Both the position numbers and the translations under genes were made by a program. The notes under the pieces were generated by a model. That model saw only the letters and a program-made list of their open reading frames with translations. It searched no databases and had not been told where the DNA came from. A stretch of 64,000 bases of DNA from the NCBI GenBank assembly GCA_013368325.1, contig JAACJK010000163.1, forward strand, positions 124,001 through 188,000, written 5' to 3'. Source of the DNA: Ephemerocybe angulata. Taxonomy: Eukaryota; Basidiomycota; Agaricomycetes; Agaricales; Psathyrellaceae. Shown here in pieces: positions 24,827-36,063 of this stretch (position 1 is the first letter of the stretch; each line of letters begins with the position of its first letter).

Positions 24827-25934
24827 CTACTCAATTAGCGCAGCTTGAGGCTCTGACTCTGGAGCAACCAGGATATTGCCGACGGACGGTTTCCCCTCTT
24901 GATATATCTCTAGTGGAATCCACCCGATGTAGTGTAATCTACATGGGTGTTAATCATCTGTATAGAGATTGATATTTGCAGTAGATAGCAAGAAAGGCTC
25001 ACCCTCCAAACCCTCCGACGAAGTAGATGGCCTAATTCATCCATAGGGCAAATTGAGATGGCATCGGTGTTAGCGCAGCTTTCTGACTTGAAAGGAGGGC
25101 TATAGCAGTTACCTGAGGATCGAACCTCGCCCAGTAGGCCTGTGGTTCGGTGAGGGTAGGTGTCAGCGAGGAATTCCCTTGGGATCAACGGGGTCACTGA
25201 CAATATGGGCCGCGTCCTTATCGTCCGGTAGCCACCACCTTGCATCACGGTGCTTTGCAAGGTAACATTCCTGGATGGCCGACCGATCTGGCACGCTGCC
25301 AATATCAGTGAATACCGTTATGTTCCCCAACAAAGAAACGCGGGGCCGGCTGGCGGCTGGGACAGATGAGGTCACCGAGATGGACGCAGCGTGAGAGCTG
25401 GCATGCAGTACGTTCTTGCTGTGTCTTGATATGGGAAGGAATAGCAACGTGAGGGAGCCATTGGAATGACAACTAGAGCGGTGGAGAACACGCCGGTGAT
25501 GCGGACGTGGTTATGTTCAGCTCGCAAGGGGTATCGAAGATCATTTGTGTGGGGCACGAAGTACCTCGCATAATATTCCTGCATGGAGAAGGGGTAATCT
25601 GGAAGAAGAGATCGCCATGGTCGGTTAGACCTCATCCAGAGTACTTGGAAATTGGTGGAGAGAAGCTACCCAACTTGGAAGGTCAGGGTGTTCACCAGGA
25701 AAGATTGTTGCCATGTTTCCAATGGACGTATCTGACTGTTCGACCAAGGTTCTGGCGATGCGTGCTGGTCGTAGAACGTGAGATGATAACCTGGAGGTGA
25801 ACTTCTGCTATGTTGATCACGGAACTCTCCAACGGACCTGCATCGTAGACAGTTTCCACCAGAGCCGCAAAAGCGAGGTGTGCATGGTTTGCGCAAATGA
25901 GGAGCAGCAGAACACATAGAATCGGCTGTGCCAT
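24827..25934 (-). CDS. Secreted CREG-like protein (FMN-binding split-barrel / pyridoxamine-phosphate-oxidase-like fold)
   Basis: CREG-type proteins share the FMN-binding split barrel, usually without known enzyme activity, and are secreted or lysosomal. The seven-exon model (25934-25838, 25764-25675, 25598-25565, 25472-25202, 25139-25113, 25031-25003, 24938-24827) sums to 660 nt, 219 aa. The ATG at 25934 opens a signal peptide (ILCVLLLLICANHAHLAFA). Family-like blocks: ARIARTLVEQSD, GNMATIFPGEHPDLPNYPFS, MQEYYASC, LTLLFLPISRHSKN, PRVSLLGNITVF, ECYLAKHRDA, YWARFDPQAIYFVGGFGG and LHYIGWIP. Exons 3, 5 and 6 are 34, 27 and 29 nt. An in-frame GTG a few codons upstream is not needed. Confidence 0.88.
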
Positions 25935-26203
25935 CGCGTCTAGTAGTGGCACTGAATAGACTCGGAGAGCTCGACGTTACAAGTGCAATTCAGGAGCAGT
26001 GGTGACGGCTTGATCGTTGTGAACAGAGAAGCACTCAGGCGACCATTCTGGGCAAAAGCAAACCCATTTAGGCACACCAGCGTCTGTGGCGCTTAGCAGC
26101 TAGCCCCTTAATACTTATTTGCCTCAGCTGATTGACTTTGGTTTGTTCAAGCAAGCGCCGAGTTTTCAATTGGTAAATCGGTAATTAATCACAGAAGTGA
26201 TAT

Positions 26204-29200
26204 CTAGAAATCGTCTCCAACATCCAAGTCATCCTCGCTCGATTCGTCAATCTCACTATCCGCAACATCCGCATCCATAAGGTCACCGTCGTCCACACCA
26301 GTGAGAGTTGAGTTTCCTTGTTGCTTCCGCCACATTGAAGCTAAAAACGAAGGGGTGCTAGCCTCCTCAACCCCCTTATCGTCACGCAGCTTGATGAACC
26401 TTGGAAAGCGAACGCTTAGACCTCGGGTATCGGAAACCAATCCTCGAGCGGCGACGGAGACCGGGCTTTCAGTAATGCTGATAAATCATAGCCTCTCAGG
26501 TTAGGTACTTTTGGGTATGCGGAACGTACGTTTTACTCACTCTGCTCCTCGAATTTCCCAAACCTCGCCAGGCTTAAAGTATACATCCGGTCGGAACCCT
26601 ATCTTCCGTCAGAAGATGGCCCAGAAGCCCGCTGCAGCGAGTATAGGCCACTACACACCTCCAAGATCACAATCCCATTCTGTCTGAGCTGAACAGGTAT
26701 TTGAGTTCGCAGGATAGCGTTCTGACAAGGACTTGAAACACATATCAGCTCCGAACCGTACCGATAGAGTGAAACCGAGCGTACTTTATAAAATACATCG
26801 GTAAAGCCTGGTTTATCGGACAGAAGTCAGATCATTTGGGGCATAGTAGTGGCGGGGCGACGGACCTGACATGCACTTGCAAACGGCAACGATTCTACCA
26901 GTTTCAGGATTCCACAGCCCCAGCAGGATCGGACTCCACCAACCCGCCTTGCGACCATTACCATACCAAGCTCCGATAGGAATAAGGTCTAGACTATCAC
27001 CTATGCTATCAACATAGTCCTTCTTTAGCTTCAACCACGCCGAGGTTCGTTTGTCAGGTTCATATGTCGCCGGGAGCTGCTTTTTTTTGGATGTGCCTGC
27101 TTTGGCGGGTTCATTTGATTCCACAGGTTCGTAATCCAGGACCTAAGGTAAAGCTCGACGAATAAGTTTCAGGGCACTAGCGAGATACGCGAGATGTCTT
27201 ATTGACCTTTACCATAAGCCCTTCGCATCGGCTTTCCACAGCCTTTTCCCAAAACTCCTGGATAGCCGCTAAACCTTGCTCGCTCTCGCAGCTTTGGACG
27301 TGACACAACCGAGCAGCTGTCACATCCCCCGGTGAATGCGGCGGAAAGTATCTTTTTAACGCTTGCCTTCGCTGCCGAAAGGGCTTCGCCAGGTATGACT
27401 GCATCTACTGGTGAGTAATCGCAGCCGGTGGTAGGGAACTAGGGCTGACCTCGTTGTTAAGGTATAACAGGTCGAAAACGAAAACTGACACTGATATCTT
27501 GATATCAGAGATACTTACATCCTTCCGTGCACGGTTCGAAAGCTCCTGGAAAGACTTTAACTCCCCAGTCGCATGGTCAACGGCAACAATTTCGGAGTCT
27601 AATATGAAGGATGTGATGGAAGAGGACTGTTTGAACATGTCCCGCACTAGAAGGGTAACATCTGGATACTAAGGACATTTGAGTACGTACAGACACAAGG
27701 GTGAAATATAAATATAAGTACCTTTGAGGTCATGTCTTCAAGGTGGCGCGAAAATATCTTCACTGAGATGTTCCCATCCGTCTCTTTCTGGGCATGGATT
27801 TGGGCGCGTTGTCCATCATACTTGAATTCGGCAGAAAAGGGTGCATCTCCTAATCGTTCATAAATTTCGTCCAGCGAGCGAGTGGGGGACCCTAAGGTAG
27901 GGTGGAGCGGGATACCTAGTTAAGGCAGACGGTTTGTTACGCGTGAAAGATGAGTATGCACTGCGAAGGACTTACCAACCGTCAACGGTACGCGGTCGAG
28001 AAGCCGATCTAAACCAGTGTCTAACAGAGCCTCGATAATATCGTCGTAGCAGGGATGTTGCACAAAAACCTGCTTTACGAGGCCCTCGGCTTGAAGGAAA
28101 AGCCCCTTCAAGTCTTCCCTTCCAGTATCTTCTGGTCCTTTCTTCTTCGAGTTGGATGGTAGTGGCTTGATGCGAGACAAGAGTTCCTTGGTGGCATAGC
28201 AGCTGTCCACACGGTCTCCGGGCGCAGACCCGCTTACAGATCCGTGTAGAACTACGGCTCTTGCAAGAGCAGTCAGAATGGATGTTCGAACCGCCCCCAC
28301 CCTCAAATTCAGTGTGAGTGTACGAACGAGATACCGAACCTCTTCTCCCGAACCTGCTACAAGGAGCCTCTCCACAATCTTTTGCTTATCCTTCGCGGCG
28401 CCTTGACCTCTGCAGGCTGCGATTTTCAGCAAGGATTTGTAGACATCCTGTATGGTTAAGGGCAGATGGGGGATAAGGGTCCGGACTTTCGACTTGGCTT
28501 CAAAAGCCACGTCTCCTGCATCTCCCGTGGTTGTATACAGCTGCTTCAAAGCCGCAGGAGATAGTCCTGAGACTTGCTGTATAGCTTTGGAGATTACGGA
28601 TGCTCCAATCCCAAGTTCAATTCCGACGTACGACGGGGAAAGTGAGTTGGAGAGCAGGTACAAGGATGGCAGAAGGGAAGGCGCATGGTGATGTAAAATG
28701 GTCCTTAAAGCGTTTGTCAGGGTATTGAGAATAGAAATGCGGGAGCGGGTTTGGGACAGAGTCGCCAAGGTATGTGCCAAGAACGCGTACGGGGCCTCAG
28801 TCGAAGTCCAAGGTTGGGAAGCCGGATCATAGAAGACAGGATCCGTGTCCAAGCGCTGGTATATCAGTTTCTCTGGCTCCACCGCCTTCGCCCCAAAGAC
28901 GAGAGGTTTACGCGGAGACCTGACCAGGCTTTCGACGGCGCTTATGGGAGGGGGTTGAGCCGGTTCCGACAAGGCTGCAGCACCGGGTAACGGTATTGAG
29001 GACGCCGGCGCTTGCACATCGGAGTCCAGGGCGTCGACGTCGATAGGCTCGGTTGCATTAGAGAAGAAGCGCGTTTCCCCTGTCTTCACCGTCGTTTGAG
29101 CCTTTCTCGACGACGGCGAACCAAAGAAAGTGTCCAGTTGGAGTTGATTCGTCCCGCTTGGCTTGGAGCGCTTTGATTTGGGAGTCCCTTTTGGTGAGCT

Positions 29201-29221
29201 CTGCGGCCCTCTTTTGGACAT
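26204..29221 (-). CDS. CDC9: ATP-dependent DNA ligase I
   Basis: This enzyme seals nicks between Okazaki fragments and in excision repair. The first exon (29221-27976) encodes a nuclear N-terminus with a PCNA-interacting motif (QLQLDTFF, matching QxxLxxFF) at about residues 27-34, followed by the DNA-binding domain (for example GLVKQVFVQHPCYDDIIEAL). After the intron 27975-27916 comes the adenylation domain with motif I EFKYDGQRAQIH, whose Lys receives AMP. Later motifs include ILDSEIVAVD (motif III), VFVFDLLYLN, EGLMVKV (motif IV), WLKLKKDYVD (motif V) and RFPRFIKLRDDK (motif VI). The C-terminal tail is acidic (ESSEDDLDVGDDF). About eight introns fall in the 3' half. The start is ATG. Other eukaryotic ligases (III, IV) lack this N-terminal PIP box, which supports ligase I. 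Confidence 0.95.
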
Positions 29222-31156
29222 GCTTCAAGCAAGACTGCTGGAGCCTACAGAGCGGATTCCTAGGAGGAGGCGACGAGGAAGGGTGGTTGAATTCAAGCTG
29301 TGTTGACGTCAGCAACTGGGAAGTGCCTCTGGGGTTAGGGCAAAGCCTGATCCGGGCCCCGGGATCGGCTTCGTACCCGGTGACTTGCGCCCCCGCCACT
29401 GACGAACAGTACTAGTGACTTTCCAGGCCAAGTTCAGAGTTGAGCGTTTGAGTCTGGGGCAGATGGGCATTCTGAAGTGCAGAATACGCCGGAACCTTAG
29501 GTGTGGTGGATGCGGAAATATCTCATCGTGCACACAGTGTGTATCGCATTGGGGCAAATTACAAATGACGTTCATCTTCTTCAGTGCACAGCCAGCGTCG
29601 GACCCTGGAAGAGAGCGACCTTGCAACAGGTTGCATCTTCTGCCTCAGAAAGAGGGCCGTTTAATTCGGTAATTAGATATGGGTTCAATCCGACATTCAG
29701 CAGCCTGGCACAGGACTGCGCGTTACCAACAGGGTGCAAAGTTGTCGACTAATAATGTCACTTTTGGCTAAAGGCCGTTCAGGTAAACGGCAGCGCTATG
29801 AAACCAACTCCGGCGCCCTCCAGCTCTTCCCATTGTTGGATAGAACAATAGATTAGGTGATGAAACAAGCTCAAGTCTAGCCACGGACGTTTCTCTGGGG
29901 CGAGGTTTGCACGGGTGCAGACTCCCGAGGACAAGACGAATGGACTGAGAGAGCGGCAGCTGCCAGTCGAATCCCGACACGGAGACCTACGGAGACCCTG
30001 CAAGTCACCTCCCTTGTTCTGTACAAGGCAAGTAGAAGGCGGTCACGTCGTCAGCTAAGTACAGGCCCTTGGTTGTTTCAACTTTCAAGAGTCCACTTGT
30101 GCCACTTGGCTATTCCTTCGCCTGGTAAACTGGTAAACCTCTTAAACGCCACCGACGCGACGACATTGTGTTGCGAGGCAATTAAGCACTCTATGGATCG
30201 ATATATGTTACAAAACCTCAGGGAGAGACAGAGTGGATCGGGCACATTCGGTTACCAAGGTTCGCGTTCCATATATTCAGTTGGATTCAGGAAAGCTTCT
30301 ACGTTCAGAAAGTCATCCCAAAGGCGTCTAGACAAGACAGTTTGCAAGGGGAAAAGGGAGAGAAGAAATGATGGAGACCTGCCAGGAACGAACATCCGCC
30401 AGACAAGCGATGTCGGTCGAGCACACTGCACAGCGTGCAACAATGTTTGTCTGTGTTCCCTTGATGGAGAAGCCCAGGCAAACCCGGTTTGCTTGAAGCG
30501 ACAAAAGGAACTATGTAGTGCTTGACACCAAACAGCATATCGATAATCGTTTCGCCAGTGCAAGGTGAGGTGATAATAATGCCTTTTCCGTACCGACCAC
30601 GATATCCAACTGATATCCAACTCGTGAGTCTGGCGTTACTGACAACGGCTAGAGGCTCCAATGCCGGTGTACTCGTTTGCACCTTTTCGGGTAAGGATTC
30701 CGGCCCTGATCACAATGTTCGCGAAGCAATCTTGATCCAGTACTGATTCGGTTTTTTCGACAAATGAGAGCAGGAGGGGCAGAACAAGGCACCGGATGCG
30801 GTTCAACGAGCTTGCCCGTTGGTAGCCGTTGGTGCTTGGGACAAGCTTGGGAGGGGGTGATCCTGGGTGATCCAGGTGCTATCTTCCGACCTAGACGCGG
30901 GTCGCGGCATCATTTTGGCTCACAGCCTGCAAAACGTCGACATGTATGATGTGCCGATATCAATTCCTTTCCGTCCAGGCACAAGATGTGATCCTGCTCG
31001 GCGTCATCGCAAGTTCTTGACAATTTAAATCCTGCGAATGCGCCGGCCTGCAATTTCAGCTCGGTTTCGTAAACGCTCGAACCGTCCACAGATATAATAG
31101 GGCAACGAATTCAAGGAAAGGCAGTAACCCACCTCGACTTACCAATCTCTTCCTCC
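29222..31156. other. Intergenic, about 1.9 kb, no recognised gene
   Basis: It is the upstream region of the divergent DNA ligase and C2H2 genes. A few frames of 100-150 codons exist on both strands near 30100-30680, but they overlap and none resembles a family I know. Confidence 0.4.
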
Positions 31157-31954
31157 ATGTCGGATAACAGATACTCGCAGTACTCTTCGGAGACTGCAGT
31201 CCACTGGAATAACCAAACCTACTCCTCCTCATCCTCCTCTTCGAACTACACCCCTCATCATGGATATTCGAGCAGCCACGGCCACTACCCGTCGCATTCG
31301 TCCTCGTCCCAACCCCCCTACAACAACACCGATCCAGAGTACTCGTATTATACGAGCTCCCCTGTCTCCCCCTCGTCCAACCCCCCTGCGAGCCCTCTCT
31401 ACGCCGCGTCCCCTATCTCGCCGACTGGGTCAGAGGCCGATTACTCGTCCCGCTATTCGTATCCTCGACCACAGTCAACTCGCGGATCGTCGGAGCATCC
31501 ATATTCTCCGTCCTATGCATATTCGTCAACGAACGGATCCCAGCATTCTGCTGCACACCCATATGGACGGCCACGATCGCATTCGCAAGCCTATTCGGAT
31601 GATTACAATCCCCCAACGCCTACACACCAATATCACCAGCAAATTCCCCTATCCCCTGCATTGCCTCTGTCGCCTGCAGCATATCCCTCCTCCCCTCATC
31701 GACCCTTCGCCTGCGATCTCTGTGCACTCTCTTTCAACCGCCAACATGATCTGAAAAGACATAGGGAGACACATACGGGCGAAAAGCCTTTCTTGTGTAA
31801 CGGGGGCTGCGGAAAGACCTTCACCAGAAAGGATGCTCTGAAACGACATCAGGTAGGCCGGCATCATTCTCCCTTTCGTTCGGACTCCACCTGACATTTA
31901 TTTTGACAGTTGGTGAAGGGTTGCGGTAAGGTGGAAGAGCCAAGGTCCACATGA
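31157..31954 (+). CDS. C2H2 zinc-finger transcription factor with Ser/Tyr-rich N-terminus
   Basis: Two exons (31157-31852, 31910-31954) sum to 741 nt, 246 aa. Two C-terminal fingers: FACDLCALSFNRQHDLKRHR (ending ETH) and FLCNGGCGKTFTRKDALKRH, joined by TGEKP. The intron falls inside the last His region, and the short second exon adds a tail beginning LVKGCGK. If the intron were not removed, the frame would run on only 14 codons. The first 180 residues are low-complexity (Ser, Tyr, Pro, His, Asn), which often act as activation or phase-separating regions. Targets are unknown. It differs from the C2H2 gene at 19850-21174 in length and finger sequence, so the two are not a recent duplicate pair. 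Confidence 0.9.
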
Positions 31955-32150
31955 TTGCTCTTCAGAGTAGGGGAAAGAGGTGAGTTCCCGATGTTAAGTC
32001 TTCTGGGAATGAACGTAGGAACTGATTGCGATTTGGTAGATTGAAAGCAAAGAAAGGAAATATTCTGTGTACATTCCTGGCCGGGCAACTAAATTAGTAC
32101 CTTACATGAACACTAATACGGACTTACTACGAACCTATAATACAGCATTA

Positions 32151-32821
32151 TCAGGCAACAACTTTCTCCAGAACCCAGGCATCGGAAGGCGTGATCTTCT
32201 TGTAGTAGCCTTCGTGAGTCGAGACGAGAGTAAAGCCATTGGCCTCATAGAACTTCTTGGCCTCATCGTTGGAAACTTGAACGTGGAGATACACCTTGTC
32301 AATCTTCGGACGATGGCTTGATGCTGCTGCCAGAACGCGCTCCAGGGCCTTGGATCCCAGTCCGCGAGAACGATAAGGCTAGTCCCCTTCGCGTAAGACC
32401 ATGCTCATACCAGCCGAGTACCAAGGCGTAAGATGACTCACCGCGAGAACGCCCATGGTCATCAGATACAACTGGTTCTGATCGTCTTTGTTTTCGAACC
32501 GACAGCAGATAGTTCCCACCTACCGAAGGCAGGAACGATAGGCGAGAGGTTCAAAGAGAGGTAGGATGACGAGTAACATACAGGAATGTCATTGTAGTAC
32601 ACTGTGAGTAACTTCTTAGTATTTCTCGCTTAGTTGGGCTTGCTAAGGGGCGTACCTAATTTGCAAAATTCGTCCACTTCAGGCGCGAGGATATCTTGGT
32701 AGAATTTCTCGCTATATTTTATGGGAAAGAGGACCGAGTTCAGTTTACGAACTGTTCCCAGGTTGTTTTCTGTCAAAGACGCGAAACTAACGCGACTTTG
32801 CTTTGAGGACGATGAAGACAT
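32151..32821 (-). CDS. NAA50: N-alpha-acetyltransferase 50 (NatE catalytic subunit; San/Nat5)
   Basis: NAA50 acetylates N-termini of proteins beginning with Met plus a hydrophobic residue and works near the ribosome with NatA. The four-exon model (32821-32656, 32601-32582, 32519-32442, 32378-32151) sums to 492 nt, 163 aa, the usual size. Recognisable blocks: LNSVLFPIKYSEKFYQDIL at the N-terminus (substrate loop, FPVxY in animals), VGTICCRFE, LYLMTMGVLAPYRSRGLGSK with the acetyl-CoA binding RxxGxG, YLHVQVSNDEAKKFYEANGF, and VLEKVVA at the end. Exon 2 is 20 nt. It is a compact gene with little room upstream. Confidence 0.93.
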
Positions 32822-35018
32822 GGTGCAACGGCGGCCACATCACTGTCGTGGACGCGTTGTCCTAATGAGACTGTGAGAAATCATTTCTATATTGGTCTCA
32901 GGCGCTTCGGCACTGGACCCGCGCGTCAAACCCTGTCAAACTCCGACTCGGAGTGTATCGTACTGATTACTTGGTTAAAGTGGTCTTGGAGGGGAGAGTT
33001 CTAATCGATATATCCCGTCAAGCCACTGCGTGGTGCTACCTATCAATGAATCTGTTTCCGCTGCCTACCCGCTGCCACTGGTGCTGACCAAGTGCTGGCC
33101 AGCAATGAGCATCTGAGTCACTCAAAACCTAGATGATCTTAAGCAGCGCCGCTCATTAGACTGATGGATAGTTGTCAGCACAGTTTGATGCATGTACACT
33201 ATTATCTCCTCGTGAGCAGGTAATTATAGGTGTCCAACGGCTTGTCACTTTTGCGTCCCGGTTAGGAGTTTGGCTACGATGCAGGACCACAGGGCCTCGC
33301 ACGATACAGACGCCGTGTGTCATCTGCTACGCAACCGCACAACACCCTTTCTATCTCCTGCCTGACGGATGGCTCCGTACCTATCTGCTTAAATAAGACC
33401 TTTCTGGACGATTGCCTGATGCAACTCTCCGCGGGTGGATCGACCTTCGAAGCTTCATCTTCGGCCACGGTAAGAGAGAGTGGCTCCCAGCAGACTACGG
33501 TCACCCGCTGTGTGCTTCACACCAGATAATCTGAGTGGTCTCAAGACAGATGTCATAGTGTGGAGAAGTTCTTCACATATGTATCCGCTCCACGATACAA
33601 TTCTCTTAGATTGCCTTTTGACAGAAACAATTGTGAAGGGTGAACCACTGAGCTGGCTCGTCCGTTCCAACCTGTTCCAGACTGACATACTATGTATTTC
33701 TGGGGTTTCGACTACTCCAACGGAACTGTTGTTCTCTTCGGAGTCTTCCCCTGCACGGCCGCCGGCTCCCATGTTCCCCATCCCGCCGCGTTCGATGGCC
33801 AGGATTAGGCCTTGATGTTGATCATCCCGGAATTCATTGGTCTGTGTACCTGTTCAAATTGAGATTGTAAGAAAATGTCCGGTTCAATCGTAGCAAGTAA
33901 GGAACGGTCCTTCACAGCATCTTATACATAATGAAATCCTTTTTTGCTGGTTATTGCCATCTTAGGCGGTTGATGGCCAAAAAGCTCACTCGCTTGCGGA
34001 ATGGCAAGCATCGCTGCATCAGCGAAACACTTAGGATTCCTTACTTCAGCTTACTTCCGAGTCCCTGCCCAGTGATCATCATACGGCTCTGAGTTCTAGG
34101 ACGCAGTACATACCGGGCAGAGACTGGCGCTTACGCTGTGAATACAATCGAGACGGAGACGAGGCCTTATAAATCACCGATGCTTTCAAACAAGAAAAAG
34201 GTCTCTCCCTCGTTTTCCGCAGCGAAAGTAACAGCATGAAGGAATACCTTGGCTCTCATTGTCTGGACCCACAAGCTACGGTGAAATCAGACATCTGTCT
34301 GCAATGGGCGCGCATTCGATGCCGTCCCCGCCGGTAACATAGACGGGTGCAGTTAGACCTGGGCGTAAGGTCTCCGCACCCACAAGTGACAACTTGGGGT
34401 GCTTTCCAACTTCCAAGGCCAGATCCAAAGCAGCCCTGGTCCGCTGCCAAGCCATAGCACGGTAACACGGCTAGACTTCAGTTAAGAGAGCCTAAATCCT
34501 GTCATATAATGGCCCCAAGTCCACTTTAATTTCGTCTTGTCAATTGTGAATATGGGGTTGGGAATAGCACTGGCCTTCCAACTTCCATTGACAAGGCTCT
34601 CGAGAAAGACAATTCGATGCCCCTCCGCTTCTAGAGACACCGGGAACGCTGAACTCTTAGTCACATGTCCCTCTCGAATTGATACGCCCGACTGGTAACT
34701 GATTTAGGCGCCCGTTTGACTTCATTTGAATCCAGAGATCCCTGTCCAAATATAGGCACTAATACTCCTGAGGCAGGATGAGGCACTACTCATCTTTGTG
34801 ATGTGGATAGGGAGAGAAAATGAGTTGGTATCGCAGGGTTGGTGGGTGCGTGAGCCATACACAGCGTCAGAAGGATAGTCTCTTTCAAATGTCATTGGTG
34901 ATAGTAACGGAATCAAAGAATGAACGAAAAAAATAGACTCGAAGCTGCGAATTCGGAAGATGGTAGCAATCCTGAAGGATTCGATCTCAATCAAGGGAAC
35001 GGGTTTCAGTGTAGGATG
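32822..35018. other. Intergenic, about 2.2 kb, with a coding-like remnant
   Basis: No complete gene is supported. The minus strand at 34257-34727 has protein-like segments in more than one frame (listed separately). The rest, including 32822-34250, shows nothing recognisable. Confidence 0.4.
34257..34727 (-). pseudogene. Coding-like fragment of unknown family, probably broken or multi-exon
   Basis: On the minus strand one frame reads with protein-like composition (segments SLEAEGHRIVFLESLVNG and IPNPIFTIDKTKLKWTWG) and stops at about 34482. A different frame takes up with ALDLALEVGKHPKLSLVG and LTAPVYVTGGDGIECAP and stops near 34257. I could not find a good GT donor to join them, so this may be a decayed gene or an incompletely understood one. 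No family is recognised. Confidence 0.25.
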
Positions 35019-35668
35019 TCAGTGTATACTGACTCGGGATCTGCGCCTCCGATGCTTCGTCGGCGTGGAGCTTGAAGGTCGCTGGGTCCGCGGAAGGATG
35101 TCGAGGTAGACGTCTTCATAGCTACGAAATGTGCAAGCACCGCATGCAGCATCAAGCTCCTGCTTGCTTGCCCACACGCAGTGCCACCGCGCCTTCCCAG
35201 AGATTGAGTTTTCATTAGTAAATTTCAGTGCAAGGCCGATGTGTTGTTGATCCCATTGTTGTAATGTGTCCTCGGACCCATCCTCCTTGCGCAGTTCAAA
35301 CGCCTTGTCTGATAGTGTTACATACGCACAGCCCAGGAGGGGGAAGTCGAGGGGCTTATCGGTCAAGATAAGCTCTTCGAGGTAGGAATCCGTCTCCAAT
35401 GCCTTGGGGAGACCGGGATGGCTAGGGTCGTAACCATCGACTCGAATTTGCACAGAAGTCTCGTCGGCGAAGTCAATGGTGAGCGCAGGATGAGCCGAGG
35501 ATTTGCGGACCCGCTTCACGACCTTGCCAAGAATGTCACATGGACTAATGCTGTATATTTCAAGGCATCGATGGTGAACGGGAGAGAAGTCAAGGGGAGT
35601 GAAGCAGTGCAGTGTACACACCCAGCTGCGTGATTGAGTGCTCTGGAAACGGTTTGTGCCTCCGACAT
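35019..35668 (-). CDS. Unrecognised protein, 192 aa
   Basis: A two-exon model (35668-35622, 35550-35019) splices a short N-terminal exon (MSEAQTVSRALNHAAG) to a frame that has good coding character throughout: for example GKVVKRVRKSSAHPALTIDF, DETSVQIRVDGYDP and PLLGCAYVTLSDKAFELR. It ends in a basic tail (KHRRRRSRVSIH) that may be a nuclear signal. The pattern of alternating hydrophobic residues suggests beta strands. No membrane segment or known motif is visible. The gene is head-to-head with the MAPKK gene, 395 bp apart. Its function is unknown. Confidence 0.65.
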
Positions 35669-36063
35669 GGGACTAGGAGATTTGGTCGGTGTGCGTGTTA
35701 CGGTAGAAGAGCGATGGCCAGTGCGCTGTGGACGGCGACGGCAACGGCGACGGCAAAGCAACGATGACCTATAAGACACAACAGGGACAAGCAAAGATAG
35801 AAATGGCTGTTCGGGCAATGATAATAGATATCAGGATCTGGAGGCAACACGAGCTTCCTCCTCTGACCGTTACCAACTTCCACTGAGCTGTTTAGATCGA
35901 GAAATCAGCCTCGTTATCTACCAGTGAACCTCCTGTTAGATCGAGGAATCAGTCTCGTTATCTACCAGTGAACCTCCTGCTATATCTGTCTAGCCCCATT
36001 CGTCACCCAATAGAAGTCGCTCTCGGCGCATCAGCCCTCCTCAGTACACATCTCTCAAGAACC
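35669..36063. promoter_or_regulatory. Divergent upstream region of the 35019-35668 gene and the MAPKK gene
   Basis: This 395-bp region separates two divergent ATG codons. It contains a 44-bp tandem duplication just upstream of the MAPKK start. No clear TATA box is seen. Confidence 0.4.
35893..35980 (+). repeat. 44-bp tandem duplication (two copies)
   Basis: Copy 1 is 35893-35936 and copy 2 is 35937-35980. They differ at three positions (41 of 44 identical) and each ends in CCAGTGAACCTCCTG plus one base. The repeat lies 84 bp upstream of the MAPKK ATG, probably in the promoter or leader. Confidence 0.85.

Noticed and set aside
29682..29695. GGTTCAATCC-like sequence reminiscent of a tRNA B-box
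   Set aside because: The following bases do not match the B-box consensus and no A-box or cloverleaf could be drawn around it.
31260..31754. 164-codon plus-strand frame inside the C2H2 gene
   Set aside because: It is a shifted frame over the Ser/Tyr-rich N-terminus of the C2H2 protein; the zinc-finger frame is clearly the real one.
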